Assembly: GCF_042680685.1 (NCBI RefSeq)
Contig: NZ_JBHUEA010000014.1
Location: forward strand, 33,997-97,996
DNA: 64,000 bases
Reading direction: 5' to 3'
DNA from: Amnibacterium endophyticum
GTDB lineage: Bacteria > Actinomycetota > Actinomycetes > Actinomycetales > Microbacteriaceae
Position 1 is the first letter of the stretch, and each line of letters begins with the position of its first letter. Of this stretch, positions 16,887 through 25,844 are shown piece after piece. The notes beneath the pieces were generated by a model. That model saw only the letters and a list, made by a program, of their open reading frames with translations, did not search any database and was not told where the DNA came from. The translations under genes and the position numbers were made by a program.

Positions 16887-17741
16887 TCAAAGGAGGTGGT
16901 CGCCGCGGGAGAGCGCGGCGAGGACCGCGGCCTGCACCAGGGGCCACTCCTCCATCACCTGCGAGTACATGAAGCGCAGGACGCGGTAGCCGAGCGCGGA
17001 GAGGCGCGCGTCGCGTTCCCGATCGGCCGCGGCGTTCCGGTGGTGCGCCCAGCTGTCGAGCTCGACGACGAGCCGGTCGCCGATGAGCGCGTCGACCCGA
17101 CCGACGCCGGGAATCACCACCTGCTGCCGCACGACGACCCCGGCCTGCGCCATCCGATGCGCGAACACCGTCTCCGACGCGCTCTCCGAGCGGTCGGAAG
17201 CCTGCTCGAGGATCCGTCGCACATGACGCGGCAGCTCGCCGACGAGCATCGCGAAGTCCGCTCGTGAGATCAGACCCCGCTGCAGGGCCGACTCCGCCAC
17301 GATGAGGGCGACGACCGCCGACTCGCAGCGTGCGATCTGTCGAACGCAGGTGGCGACGGACACGAGCGTTCGCGTGCCCCTCGGGTCGATGCCCGTCCAG
17401 TGCACGACCGCCTGCCCCTCAGCCAGACGATCGCGGTAGCGGTCCGGCGAGCGGAGCGCCCGTGCGTCAGGAGCGACTGCGACGTGCACCGTGGCGAACC
17501 GCGGCTCCCACAGGCCCAAGGCCCTGGCCGCACTCGAGCAGGTCAGCTGCCCGCCGATGCGCGCCGCCTTCTTCTGCAGGAGCGGCAGCCACGGGTTGCT
17601 GTACCAGGCCTGCCGTCGCCGCTCGATCTCCTGCTGTGCAACGGCGGCGGCGATGCCGTCGCGGCTCAATCCGTAGGCGTGCAGCTCAGCGGTCTTGATC
17701 AGGCCGCCGAGCTCCTCGACGTGCCGCTGCAAGGGAGTCAC
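16887..17741 (-). CDS. DUF559 (endonuclease-like) protein with AbiEi-like N-terminal part
   Basis: A 284-residue protein of a type common in actinobacteria. The N-terminal half (GLIKTAELHAYGLSRDGIAAAVAQQ) resembles a winged helix of the AbiEi antitoxin class. The C-terminal half has RVDALIGDRLVVELDSWAHH and ADRERDARLSALGYRVLRF, which is the D...ExD...R/K plan of the Vsr-like PD-(D/E)XK fold. Catalysis is plausible but unproven for this family. The GTG at 17741 is the first start in frame. It is close to, and points at, the SNF2 gene, and family B repeats flank it on both sides. Confidence 0.75.
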   Translation of the reverse strand: MTPLQRHVEELGGLIKTAELHAYGLSRDGIAAAVAQQEIERRRQAWYSNPWLPLLQKKAARIGGQLTCSSAARALGLWEPRFATVHVAVAPDARALRSPDRYRDRLAEGQAVVHWTGIDPRGTRTLVSVATCVRQIARCESAVVALIVAESALQRGLISRADFAMLVGELPRHVRRILEQASDRSESASETVFAHRMAQAGVVVRQQVVIPGVGRVDALIGDRLVVELDSWAHHRNAAADRERDARLSALGYRVLRFMYSQVMEEWPLVQAAVLAALSRGDHLL

Positions 17742-17851
17742 GGCCGGTCACCGTGCCGCACCGGAGGGCTGCAGGAGGGGCACCCGGTGCCCGCATCTCG
17801 CAAGCGCCCGGATCCGCCCTTGGGGAGGAGCGATCCGCCCGACTCGCCGCA

Positions 17852-17952
17852 CCCGAACGACGGAGTTCCGCCCGGTCATGCCGGTCAGACCGGCGTGTCG
17901 TTCCGTCGATCAGGGAGTTCGCCGTCGTTTGGGAGGAACTCCGTCGTTCGGG
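17852..17952. repeat. Dispersed intergenic palindrome, family B copy 2
   Basis: The best copy of family B: CCCGAACGACGGAGTTCC (17852-17869) pairs perfectly with 17935-17952. The 65-nt interior has two more partial arms (GTTCCGTCGATCAGGGA and GCCGTCGTTTGGGA) and the octamer GCGTGTCG, which is also in families A and F. It lies between two genes of the same direction, at the 3' side of nadE. Confidence 0.85.
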
Positions 17953-17966
17953 AGATGGAGGCGGGG

Positions 17967-19994
17967 TCAGTCGAAGCGGGCGAGGTCGGCGAGCCAGGCC
18001 GATGCGGTGCCGTCGGAGGGGGCGCGCCAGTCGCCGCGCGGGGAGAGCGAGCCGCCCGCGAGCACCTTCGGACCGTTCGGCATCGCGGAGCGCTTGAACT
18101 GCGCGAACGCGAAGAAGCGGCGCAGGAACACCTCGAGCCAGCGGCGGATCTCGTCCCGGTCGTAGGCGACCCGCTTGCCCTCGGGCAGGTCCTCCGGCCA
18201 TGCGCCCGCGCCCGCGTCGTGCCAGGCCTGCCACGCGAGGAACAGGATCTTCGACGGCCGGAAGCCGTAGCGCAGCACGTGGAACAGGAAGAAGTCGTGC
18301 AGCGCGTACGGGCCGATCTTCGACTCCGTCGACTGCAGCTCGTCGCCCGGCACCAGCTCCGGGCTGATCTCGGTGTCGAGGATGCGCCGCAGCAGGTCGT
18401 TCGTGTCCGCCTCGAACTGGCCGGAGGCCGCGACCCAGCGGATCAGGTGCTGGATGAACGTCTTCGAGACGCCGCCGTTCACGTTGTAGTGGCTCATCTG
18501 GTCGCCGACGCCGTAGGTCGACCAGCCGAGCGCCAGCTCGGACAGGTCGCCGGTGCCGAGCACGATCCCGCCGCGCTGGTTCGCGATGCGGAACAGGTAG
18601 TCGGTGCGGAGGCCCGCCTGCACGTTCTCGAAGGTCACGTCGTAGACCGGCTCGCCGTCGGCGAACGGGTGACCGAGCTCGGCGAGCATCGTCCGCGCGG
18701 TCGGCCGGATGTCGATCTCGCCCGCGGTGACGCCGAGCGCGGCCATCAGGGCGCGCGCGTTGCCGCTGGTCTCGTCGCCGGTCGCGAACCCCGGCAGCGA
18801 GAACGCGAGCACGTCGCTGCGCGGCCGCCCGGTCCGGTCCATCGCCCGGCAGGCGACGAGCAGCGCCTGCGTGGAGTCGAGCCCGCCGGAGACGCCGATC
18901 ACGACCTTCGGGCGGCCGATCGCCTCGAGCCGCTGCACGAGCCCGGCGACCTGGATCCCGTACGCCTCGTAGCAGTCCTCGTCGAGCAGCGCGCGGTTCG
19001 GCGGAACGAACGGGAAGCGGCGGACCGCGCGCCGCAGCCCGTCGTCGGCGGACGCGGGAGCGAGCTCGAACGCGATCCGCCGGAACCCGTCCGTGCGCGC
19101 CGCGTGCGTGCGCCGGTTGTCGTCGAGCGTGCCCGTGCGGGCGCGCTCCTGCCGCAGCAGGTCGAGGTCGACGTCTGCGACCGCGGCCTGGTCCTCGGTC
19201 GCGAAGCGCTCGCCGGCGGCGAGCAGCGTCCCGTTCTCGAGCACGAACGTCTGCCCGTCCCAGGACAGGTCGTTGGTCGACTCGCCGCGCCCCGCGGCCG
19301 CGTAGACGTAGGCGGCGATGCAGCGCGCCGACGCGCTCTCCGCGAGGCGCAGCCGGTCGCGCGCCCGGCCCACGGTGATCGGGCTGCCGGAGAGGTTCGC
19401 GAGCACCGTCGCCCCCGCGAGCGCGGCCTCCGCGCTCGGCGGCACGGGCACCCACATGTCCTCGCAGATCTCGACGTGCAGCACGAGACCGGGCACGTCG
19501 ACGGCGTCGAACAGCAGGTCGGGACCGAACGGCACGTCCTCGACGCCCAGGCGGAGCGTGCCGCCGCGCAGGTCGTCGCCCGGCGCGAAGTGCCGCCGCT
19601 CGTAGAACTCGCGGTAGTTGGGCAGGTACGACTTCGGCACGACGCCGAGCACGCGCCCGCGGTGCAGGACGACCGCGCAGTTCACCAGCCGGTTGCGGTG
19701 CAGCAGCGGGGCGCCGACCACGACGACCGCGCCGAGGTCCTCGGTGCCCGAGCGGACCCGCTCCAGCCCCGTGAGCACGCCGTCGAGCAGCGCGTCCTGC
19801 AGCAGCAGGTCGTCGATCGCGTAGCCGGAGAGGCAGAGCTCCGGCAGCACGACGAGGTGCACCCCGTCGCCGGCGAGCCGGCGCGCCTGCGTGACCGCCG
19901 CCTCCGCGTTCGCAGCGGGGTCGCCTGGGACGACGGCGCCGCTGGCCGCGGCGACGCGGACGAAGCCGTGCTCGGTCGACGAGAAGAAGCCCAT
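17967..19994 (-). CDS. nadE: Glutamine-dependent NAD+ synthetase
   Basis: A 675-residue two-domain enzyme that makes NAD+ from deamido-NAD+, ATP and glutamine in the cytoplasm. The N-terminal nitrilase-like glutaminase has Glu52 in PELCLSGY, a Lys in VPKSYLPNYREFYE and the nucleophile Cys in EICEDMWVP. The C-terminal synthetase has the PP-loop SGGLDSTQ and GTGDLSELALGWSTYG. The length matches the actinobacterial long form. The ATG is 10 nt after GGAAGG. It is transcribed alone, toward a family B repeat. Confidence 0.95.
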   Translation of the reverse strand: MGFFSSTEHGFVRVAAASGAVVPGDPAANAEAAVTQARRLAGDGVHLVVLPELCLSGYAIDDLLLQDALLDGVLTGLERVRSGTEDLGAVVVVGAPLLHRNRLVNCAVVLHRGRVLGVVPKSYLPNYREFYERRHFAPGDDLRGGTLRLGVEDVPFGPDLLFDAVDVPGLVLHVEICEDMWVPVPPSAEAALAGATVLANLSGSPITVGRARDRLRLAESASARCIAAYVYAAAGRGESTNDLSWDGQTFVLENGTLLAAGERFATEDQAAVADVDLDLLRQERARTGTLDDNRRTHAARTDGFRRIAFELAPASADDGLRRAVRRFPFVPPNRALLDEDCYEAYGIQVAGLVQRLEAIGRPKVVIGVSGGLDSTQALLVACRAMDRTGRPRSDVLAFSLPGFATGDETSGNARALMAALGVTAGEIDIRPTARTMLAELGHPFADGEPVYDVTFENVQAGLRTDYLFRIANQRGGIVLGTGDLSELALGWSTYGVGDQMSHYNVNGGVSKTFIQHLIRWVAASGQFEADTNDLLRRILDTEISPELVPGDELQSTESKIGPYALHDFFLFHVLRYGFRPSKILFLAWQAWHDAGAGAWPEDLPEGKRVAYDRDEIRRWLEVFLRRFFAFAQFKRSAMPNGPKVLAGGSLSPRGDWRAPSDGTASAWLADLARFD

Positions 19995-20247
19995 GGACAG
20001 GCATCCTTCCGCGTCCGCCGCACCGCGCGCTCGACGCGGGTCCGGAGCGCGTCCGGGCGGGCGGATCCCGGCCGGTGCCGGAGGCCCACCGGGGATCGGT
20101 GACGGATCGACCGCGACGGCCGTCGGGCCTCACGACCGTTGCGCGATCGAGACCGCCACACCCGCGCGCCGCCTGGAAGCGGCCACCGCGAGGCGCCACA
20201 CTCGGGCCACGCCGCCGCCGCGGACCATTCCCGACGAAGGAGTCGTC

Positions 20248-20592
20248 GTGCTCGCTCTCCAGGACACCGACCGGCTGCACGGCGCGGCGGTCCGCACCGC
20301 GGACGACGCGGTCGTGGGCCACGTCTGCGCGGTGCTCACCGACGGCGTCGGCGTCGCGCTGCTGCTCGGCGTCGGCAGCCGCCTGCTGGACCTCCGCGAG
20401 GTCCTCGTGCCGGCGTGCGCCGCCGACCTCGTCGGCCGGGAGGTCCGCGTCGCCGCGACCCGGCAGCAGGTGGCGGCGGCGCCGCGCCTCGCGGACTCCG
20501 GCGACCTGTCCGACGAGGACCTCGCCGCGCTCGAGCGGCACTGGGGGGCGAGCGCGCTGCGCGTCGCCCCGGACGTGCTCGACGCCGCCTGA
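20248..20592 (+). CDS. PRC-barrel-like small protein
   Basis: A 114-residue protein. AVVGHVCAVLTDG and LLDLREVLVPACAADLVGREVRV resemble the beta-strands of a PRC-barrel. The ending VRVAATRQQVAAAPRLADSGDLSDEDLAALERHWG follows the known PRC stress-protein tail pattern (V-APR...LS-EDE--L--HYG) closely. The usual glycines of the barrel are only partly kept. PRC-barrel proteins of this tail type are small stress or general-purpose binding modules of unknown ligand. The GTG at 20248 is fixed by AAGGAG 5 nt upstream. The 253 nt back to nadE hold nothing that I recognise. Confidence 0.65.
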   Translation: MLALQDTDRLHGAAVRTADDAVVGHVCAVLTDGVGVALLLGVGSRLLDLREVLVPACAADLVGREVRVAATRQQVAAAPRLADSGDLSDEDLAALERHWGASALRVAPDVLDAA

Positions 20593-20603
20593 GGCGCCGG
20601 CAC

Positions 20604-20648
20604 CGCGATCCCGGCCGCTGCCGTGACGGCGGAGCGGCCGGGATCGCG
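20604..20648. terminator. Perfect 16-bp hairpin between convergent genes
   Basis: CGCGATCCCGGCCGCT (20604-20619) pairs with 20633-20648 around a 13-nt loop. It lies 11 nt after one stop and 12 nt before the other, so it is placed to serve both genes. There is no T-tract. Confidence 0.65.
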
Positions 20649-20660
20649 ACCCGGAAGGGC

Positions 20661-21554
20661 CTACGGCGTCGGCATGCCGCCGTTCACGTTCAGCGTCTCG
20701 CCGACGACGTAGCTCGCCTCGGCGGACGCCAGGTAGACGTAGGCGCCCGCGAGCTCCGCCGGCTGGCCCCAGCGGCCGACCGGGGTCTGCGAGCCCGCGT
20801 CCGGCAGCGCCTCCGGCGGCTGGCCGCCCGCCGGCTGCAGCGGCGTCCAGATCGGGCCCGGCGCGACCGCGTTCACGCGGATGCCCTTCGGCGCCAGCTG
20901 CTGGCCGAGGCCCTTCGTGAAGTTGTTGATCGCCGCCTTCGTCATCGCGTAGTGCACCAGGTACTCGGTCGGCGAGTAGGCCTGGATGCTCGTCGTGTTG
21001 ATGATCGAGGAGCCCGCGGGCAGGTGCGGCAGCGCCGCCTTGGTGATCCAGAACATCGCGTAGAGGTTCGTCTTCATCGTCGTGTCGAACTCCTCGTCCG
21101 ACAGGTCGGTGAGGTCCTCGACGTGCTGCTGCTTGCCCGCGTTGTTCACGAGGATGTCGATGCCGCCGAGCTCCTGCACCGTGCGCTCCACGAGCTCGCG
21201 GCAGAAGGCCGGGTCGGTGATGTCGCCGGCGATCGAGACGGCCTTGCGGCCAGCGGCCTCGATCTCCTTCACGATGCCGTCGGCGTCGGACTGCTCCTCG
21301 GGCAGGTGGACGATCGCGACGTCCGCGCCCTCGCGGGCGTAGGCGATGGCGGTCGCGCCGCCGATGCCGGAGTCGCCGCCGGTGATCAGGGCGCGGCGCC
21401 CGGTCAGCTTGCCGGATCCCTCGTAGGACTTCGAGCCGAGGTCGTTCGGGTTCTCCATCTCGGAGTCGAGGCCGGACCCCTCGAGGTACTGCTTCGGGGT
21501 GTCGATGTCGGCGTAGAGCTTCGTGGGGTCGATCAGGGACGGTGCGTCTGCCAT
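20661..21554 (-). CDS. SDR family oxidoreductase (YghA-like)
   Basis: A 297-residue short-chain dehydrogenase with a ~50-residue N-terminal extension typical of the YghA/general-stress branch (PTKLYADIDTPKQYLEGSGLDSEM). The coenzyme motif TGGDSGIGG is at 58-66, NNAG follows in the fourth strand, and the catalytic YxxxK is in VHYAMTKAA. It ends with GGMPTP as in its relatives. Substrate unknown; an NAD(P)-dependent alcohol or aldehyde is likely. The ATG at 21554 is preceded by TAGCGT at 7 nt and has no Shine-Dalgarno. Confidence 0.9.
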   Translation of the reverse strand: MADAPSLIDPTKLYADIDTPKQYLEGSGLDSEMENPNDLGSKSYEGSGKLTGRRALITGGDSGIGGATAIAYAREGADVAIVHLPEEQSDADGIVKEIEAAGRKAVSIAGDITDPAFCRELVERTVQELGGIDILVNNAGKQQHVEDLTDLSDEEFDTTMKTNLYAMFWITKAALPHLPAGSSIINTTSIQAYSPTEYLVHYAMTKAAINNFTKGLGQQLAPKGIRVNAVAPGPIWTPLQPAGGQPPEALPDAGSQTPVGRWGQPAELAGAYVYLASAEASYVVGETLNVNGGMPTP

Positions 21555-21561
21555 GTGGTGG

Positions 21562-21567
21562 ACGCTA
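21562..21567 (-). promoter_or_regulatory. -10 hexamer of the SDR gene (leaderless)
   Basis: TAGCGT on the minus strand ends 7 nt before the ATG at 21554 and fits TAnnnT exactly. Confidence 0.55.
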
Positions 21568-21574
21568 GGCAACC

Positions 21575-21596
21575 GGTCCGAGCGCGGGCTCGGACC
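21575..21596. terminator. Hairpin after the ABC transporter operon
   Basis: GGTCCGAGC and GCTCGGACC form a perfect 9-bp stem around GCGG. It lies 79 nt past the permease stop, just upstream of the SDR promoter, so it can shield the SDR gene from read-through. Confidence 0.45.
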
Positions 21597-21674
21597 GCGG
21601 CCGCCGGAGCCGGACTTCCAGTTCCTGTCCGGTGGATGTCCAGCCCGTATTCGGCGGAGGGGCCCGCGGGTCCT

Positions 21675-24434
21675 TCAGGCGATCGCGGTCCGTCGGGTGA
21701 GGTCGCCTCGACGACCGCCGGAGAGCAGCCAGCTGCCCGCGGCGACCGCGAGCGGGATGCCCGCGATCAGGAGCGCCAGCTGCGCCTGCGGCGGCGAGAA
21801 CGGGAACGAGTTCGTCGCCCCGCCGATCGCGATCGCGGGGATCAGCCCGAGCAGCCCGCCGACGACGGCGCCGAGGCCGCAGACCACGAGCGCCTGCACG
21901 GCGGCCACCGTCCGCCGCAGGCGCGGGGCGGCGCCGAGCGACGCGAGCGTGAGGTCGTCGGCGCGGCCGTCGACCCGGGCGAGCCCGATCGCGGTCGCGC
22001 CGGCGGCGACGGCGATCAGCAGGCAGGCGAGCAGCACGTACCAGGCGATCACGGGCCCGAGCCGGGCGGGCCCGGTCTCCACCTGGACCCAGCGCGAGTT
22101 CGGCTGGTTCACGAGTGCGCCGAGCGCGGCGTCGGCGCCGTCGCGCTCCGCGTCGGTGGGTGGACGGGCGAAGGAGAGCAGCACGGTGTCGGCCACCGGG
22201 CGCATCCCGAGCGCCTTCGCGGTGGCGCTGGAGACGAGTACGGAGGTGCCGACCGGGTGCTCCGGCAGGTCGACGACCGCGGGCAGGCGGGTCGTCCTCC
22301 GGGGCGCCAGGGTCGAGACGTCGCCCGAGGCGAGCTGCTTCGGGCTGAACCAGTCGATGGGGACCACTCCGCCGGGCGCGAGATCGCTGCGCAGCGAGAC
22401 GGCGCCGCCCTCCTCGAGCGCGCGGACGGCGGCCGCGGAGGGAGCGTGCCCGAGCAGCAGGGCGAGGGCGTCCGCGTCGCCGACGCCGACGGTGCGCTGC
22501 GCGGAGCCGGACGACGCGGTCGACCAGGGGCCGCAGGACCGGTCGGCGACGTCTCGGCTCGAGCGCGCGTCGCACACGGCGTCGCGCGGGAAGCGGACGA
22601 TCGGCTGCACCTCTCGGTCCGACGGGTGCTCGCTGTCCGACCCCTCGCGGGTGTCGCGCAGCACGGCGGCACGCGCGACCGGGAGCGTCCGCTCGAGGGT
22701 GCCCTCCCACGCCCGCACCTCCTCCGCCGTCGGTCGGGTCGCGTCCGGCGACCAGCCGATCTGCGACACCGCGAGCCCCGGCCGGGGTGCGACCCAGAAG
22801 TGGGCGGCGTCGTCCTGCTCCGCGGCGGTGCTGGCGATGCACATGGCGAAGGACGCGAGGAAGACGGTCGTCATCACGGACGCGACTGCGGGCACCGTGC
22901 GCCCGAGGTTGCGCGAGGTGTCGCGGGCGGCGAGCCGCACGCCGAGCGGCGCGCGGTCGAGCAGCCGGGTCACCCCGCGCAGCAGCAGGCCGGCGCAGAG
23001 CACGATGCCGAGCTGCGCGACCACCGGCCCGCCGCCGAGCAGCGCGGCCGCGCCGAGCTGCGCCCTGGTGCCGCCGCCCCCCGACTGCCGCAGCGCCCCG
23101 AACAGGACGGCGCCGCCCGCGAGCGTGGCCGCGATCCCCACGACCACGAGCACGAGGCCGACGACGGGGCGTCTCGCGCGGATGCGCTGCGGGGTGCGGG
23201 CCCCGCGCAGCGCGCGGACCAGGTCGAACCGGCTCGCGGCCCGCGCGGGGACGAGCGCGGCGATCCAGCCCACGACGACCCCGAAGACGACGATGCCGAT
23301 CAGCAGCGGCCACTCGAGGTGCAGCCCGGGCCAGCGGTTCCAGCTGCCGTCGTCGGTCAGTCGCATCACGAGGACGGCGCCGCCGATCCCGAGACCGACC
23401 CCGACGAGGCCGCCGAGCAGCCCGAGCACGACGCCCGAGCCGACCACGACCTGCCGCAGCGTCGCCCGATCGGCGCCGACCGTGGCGACCGTGGCGAGCG
23501 CGCGCTGCTGCAGTCGTGCCCCGACCAGGAACGCCGCGCCCGCGAGCAGCGCCACCTCGAGCACGGAGAAGGCGATCGCGATGCCGATCAGCACGGTCGT
23601 GGCGGGGTTGAGGAACCTGGACCCGCCGTCGAAGTCGAGCGCGGCCGGCAGCGCGGGCGGGTCCGCGAGGACGGCCCGGGAGAGCACCGTCGTGCCGGCG
23701 CGGTTGAGGCGCTGCACCGTCGCCCAGTCGACCGGTGCGTCCGGCACCCAGTACTGGAAGGCGTCCGGCGTCGCGTCCGCGGCCGGCAGCAGCCCGGCGG
23801 CGCCGAACACGACCTGCGCCTCACGCGCCTCAGCGCGGTCGCGGAGGGTGCCGACGACGTGGAGGGTGCGCGGCCTCGGCTCGAGCATGCGGACCGTGCC
23901 GCCGACCTGCGTCCCGAGCCGCGTCAGCGCCGCGGGGGAGAGGAGCACCTCGTCGGCGGCCGCAGGACGCCGGCCCGAGAGCAGCTCGTACGGCCCGCCG
24001 TCCAAGGCGGGGTCCCAGGTCGGGCCCGTCACGGCCTGCAGGCTCGTCGAGCCGTTCGGGGTCCGCAGCACGGCCGCGCCGCCGCCGATCGCGAGCACGC
24101 GCGTCCCGGCGGGCAGCAGCGTGCGCGGATCGACCTGGGCCGCGTCCCCGGTCGCGTCGCCGACGACGTAGTCGGCGCCGCCCTCGACGCCCTGCCGGAC
24201 CCCGTCGCCCGGCCTGCCGACGACCGTCAGCTTCGCCTGGGCGTGCCCGAGGGTGTTCGCGACCCGCTCCGCGCGGGTCGACTGCGCGCTGGGCAGCAGC
24301 ACCGCGCCCGCCGCGAGACCGGCGACGGGTGCGGCGATCAGCGCGACGATCAGCAGGGAGCGGCCCCAGGAGCGCAGCGCGCTGCGGCGGGCGATCCGGA
24401 GCGCGACGCGCCAGCGGGCGAGCCGGCCGCGCAT
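21675..24434 (-). CDS. FtsX-like (MacB-type) ABC transporter permease
   Basis: A 919-residue permease. An N-terminal helix (SLLIVALIAAPVAGLAAGAVLL) is followed by a ~270-residue extracytoplasmic domain, then a group of helices with FtsX features (LLAGAAFLVGARLQQRALATVATVGA). A second extracytoplasmic domain (DTREGSDSEHPSDREVQP region) and a final set of helices (ATAIGLARVDGRADDLTLASLGA) repeat the plan. So two FtsX units are fused in one chain, the common actinobacterial form. Its ATG overlaps the ATPase stop by 1 nt (TGATG). With the ATPase it probably drives export or mechanotransmission at the envelope. Confidence 0.88.
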   Translation of the reverse strand: MRGRLARWRVALRIARRSALRSWGRSLLIVALIAAPVAGLAAGAVLLPSAQSTRAERVANTLGHAQAKLTVVGRPGDGVRQGVEGGADYVVGDATGDAAQVDPRTLLPAGTRVLAIGGGAAVLRTPNGSTSLQAVTGPTWDPALDGGPYELLSGRRPAAADEVLLSPAALTRLGTQVGGTVRMLEPRPRTLHVVGTLRDRAEAREAQVVFGAAGLLPAADATPDAFQYWVPDAPVDWATVQRLNRAGTTVLSRAVLADPPALPAALDFDGGSRFLNPATTVLIGIAIAFSVLEVALLAGAAFLVGARLQQRALATVATVGADRATLRQVVVGSGVVLGLLGGLVGVGLGIGGAVLVMRLTDDGSWNRWPGLHLEWPLLIGIVVFGVVVGWIAALVPARAASRFDLVRALRGARTPQRIRARRPVVGLVLVVVGIAATLAGGAVLFGALRQSGGGGTRAQLGAAALLGGGPVVAQLGIVLCAGLLLRGVTRLLDRAPLGVRLAARDTSRNLGRTVPAVASVMTTVFLASFAMCIASTAAEQDDAAHFWVAPRPGLAVSQIGWSPDATRPTAEEVRAWEGTLERTLPVARAAVLRDTREGSDSEHPSDREVQPIVRFPRDAVCDARSSRDVADRSCGPWSTASSGSAQRTVGVGDADALALLLGHAPSAAAVRALEEGGAVSLRSDLAPGGVVPIDWFSPKQLASGDVSTLAPRRTTRLPAVVDLPEHPVGTSVLVSSATAKALGMRPVADTVLLSFARPPTDAERDGADAALGALVNQPNSRWVQVETGPARLGPVIAWYVLLACLLIAVAAGATAIGLARVDGRADDLTLASLGAAPRLRRTVAAVQALVVCGLGAVVGGLLGLIPAIAIGGATNSFPFSPPQAQLALLIAGIPLAVAAGSWLLSGGRRGDLTRRTAIA

Positions 24435-25153
24435 CAGCGGACGTCCTCGAGCAGCGACTCCGGACGGGAGGCGCGGGCGGTGTCGGCGACGCGGCCGTCG
24501 CGGAGGAAGACGATCCGGTCCGCCCAGGCGGCGTGCCGGGCGTCGTGGGTGACGAGCACGCCGCCCGCTCCCGCGTCGATGCGGGCGCGCAGCATCCGCA
24601 GCACGATCTCGCCGGTGTGCGAGTCGAGGGCGCCGGTCGGCTCGTCGGCGAGGATCAGCCGGCGCGGCCCGACGACGGCGCGGGCGATGGCGACCCGCTG
24701 CTGCTGACCGCCCGACAGGTCGTCCGGGAAGCGGCCCGCCTGCGCGGACAGCTCGACCGCCGCCAGCGCGTCGAGGGCGGCCCGACGCACCTTCCGGCGC
24801 GGCCAGCCGTCCAGCTCGAGCGGCAGGCCGACGTTCTCCGCCGCCGTCAGCGTCGGCACGAGGTTGTAGTCCTGGAAGACGAAGCCGAGCGTCGTGCGCC
24901 GCAGCGCCGCGACCCGGCGGGGCGCGAGCGAGGCGATGTCGACCCCGTCGACCTCGACGGTGCCGGACGTCGGCGCGGCGAGCCCGCCCGCGATCGACAG
25001 CAGGCTCGACTTGCCGGACCCCGACGTGCCCATCACGGCGACCAGCTCGCCGGGGACGACCTCGAGGTCGACGCCGTCGAGCGCCGTCACGGCCGTCTCG
25101 CCCGTGCCGTAGCGCTGGACGACACCGGTCAGGCGCAGCAGCGGCGCGCTCAT
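24434..25153 (-). CDS. ABC transporter ATP-binding protein (MacB/LolD type)
   Basis: A 239-residue ATPase. Walker A GTSGSGKSS is at 42-50, the Q-loop reads VFQDYNLVP, the signature is LSGGQQQRVAIARA, Walker B is LILADEPTGALDS, and the switch His is in LVTHDARHA. PTGALD after Walker B is typical of the MacB/LolD/FtsE group that pairs with FtsX-like permeases. It is translationally coupled to the PadR gene upstream (ATGA) and the permease downstream (TGATG), so the three genes form one operon. Confidence 0.94.
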   Translation of the reverse strand: MSAPLLRLTGVVQRYGTGETAVTALDGVDLEVVPGELVAVMGTSGSGKSSLLSIAGGLAAPTSGTVEVDGVDIASLAPRRVAALRRTTLGFVFQDYNLVPTLTAAENVGLPLELDGWPRRKVRRAALDALAAVELSAQAGRFPDDLSGGQQQRVAIARAVVGPRRLILADEPTGALDSHTGEIVLRMLRARIDAGAGGVLVTHDARHAAWADRIVFLRDGRVADTARASRPESLLEDVR

Positions 25154-25743
25154 CGCCGGCCCTCCTCGGCGGTCGTCCGGGCGGGGCGCGCGGCGACGGG
25201 CGCGGCGCCGATCGCGCCGGTCCGGGTCGCCCGCGCGATCGTCGCCTCCGCGTGGTCGAGCCATCGGGCCTCGGCTTCGACGGCGAAGAGCATGGACTCC
25301 ACGACGAGCGACCACGCGAGGTCGGCGGGGGTGGAGGGCGTCGCCTGGTCCGCCTTGGTGCGGGTGAGCTCCTGCAGGGCCCGCATCGTCGCGGTGCGCT
25401 GGGTCTGGATCAGGGCGGCGACGTCGAGCCCCGGCAGGGTGCAGGCGACCGCGAGCTTCATCGCCAGCTCGTCGCGGGTCTGCACGCGGACCACGGGGCT
25501 GCCGAGCCAGGTCGCGACCTCGGCGGAGCCGGCCGGGGTGACCGCGTAGCGCACGCGCCCCTGCTCGTCGGCGCCGTCGCGGTCCACGAGCCCGTCGCGC
25601 TCCAGGCGCTCGAGCGTCGTGTACACCTGCCCGATGTTCAGCGGCCAGGTGCCGCCGGTGCGCGACTCGAACTCCCCGCGCAGCTGGTAGCCGTAGCACG
25701 GGGCCTGATCCAGGATCGCCAGCAGGCTCTGTCGGACGCTCAT
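25150..25743 (-). CDS. PadR-family transcriptional regulator
   Basis: A 197-residue regulator. SVRQSLLAILDQAPCYGYQLRGEFESRTGGTWPLNIGQVYTTLERLERDGLV is a textbook PadR winged helix. The C-terminal ~100 residues are the helical PadR C domain used for dimerisation. The ATG at 25743 follows GGAGGG. PadR proteins usually repress the exporter genes next to them and respond to the exported compound. Here the regulator is the first gene of the ABC operon, and a perfect 38-bp palindrome lies just upstream. The inducing ligand is unknown. Confidence 0.93.
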   Translation of the reverse strand: MSVRQSLLAILDQAPCYGYQLRGEFESRTGGTWPLNIGQVYTTLERLERDGLVDRDGADEQGRVRYAVTPAGSAEVATWLGSPVVRVQTRDELAMKLAVACTLPGLDVAALIQTQRTATMRALQELTRTKADQATPSTPADLAWSLVVESMLFAVEAEARWLDHAEATIARATRTGAIGAAPVAARPARTTAEEGRR

Positions 25744-25757
25744 GCGCCCTCCTCTCT

Positions 25758-25795
25758 CGATGCATACGGAGTATTGCAATACTCCGTATGCATCG
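25758..25795. promoter_or_regulatory. Perfect 38-bp palindrome, probable PadR operator
   Basis: The half-site CGATGCATACGGAGTATTG is followed directly by its exact complement, 19 bp per arm with no spacer. It is strikingly AT-rich for this DNA and lies 15 nt before the PadR start. Any promoter of the PadR-ABC operon must overlap it, since -10-like hexamers occur only inside. It also covers the upstream end of the MFS gene, so both directions may be controlled. Confidence 0.85.
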
Positions 25796-25844
25796 CGCGC
25801 GGCGCGCCGGAGCGCGGGCCGCCGCGGTGCGGGACGATGTGCGC

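Noticed and set aside
13015..17741. A complete restriction-modification or known anti-phage system
   Set aside because: No methyltransferase, specificity subunit or abortive-infection effector is present; only the nuclease-like folds and a SNF2 motor are seen.
20139..24707. Open frame of 1522 codons antisense to the SDR and ABC permease genes, and similar ones at 11374-15651 and 13415-16837
   Set aside because: Composition is Arg/Ala/Gly low complexity with no recognisable domain, and the opposite strand carries well conserved genes. High GC makes such long false frames common.
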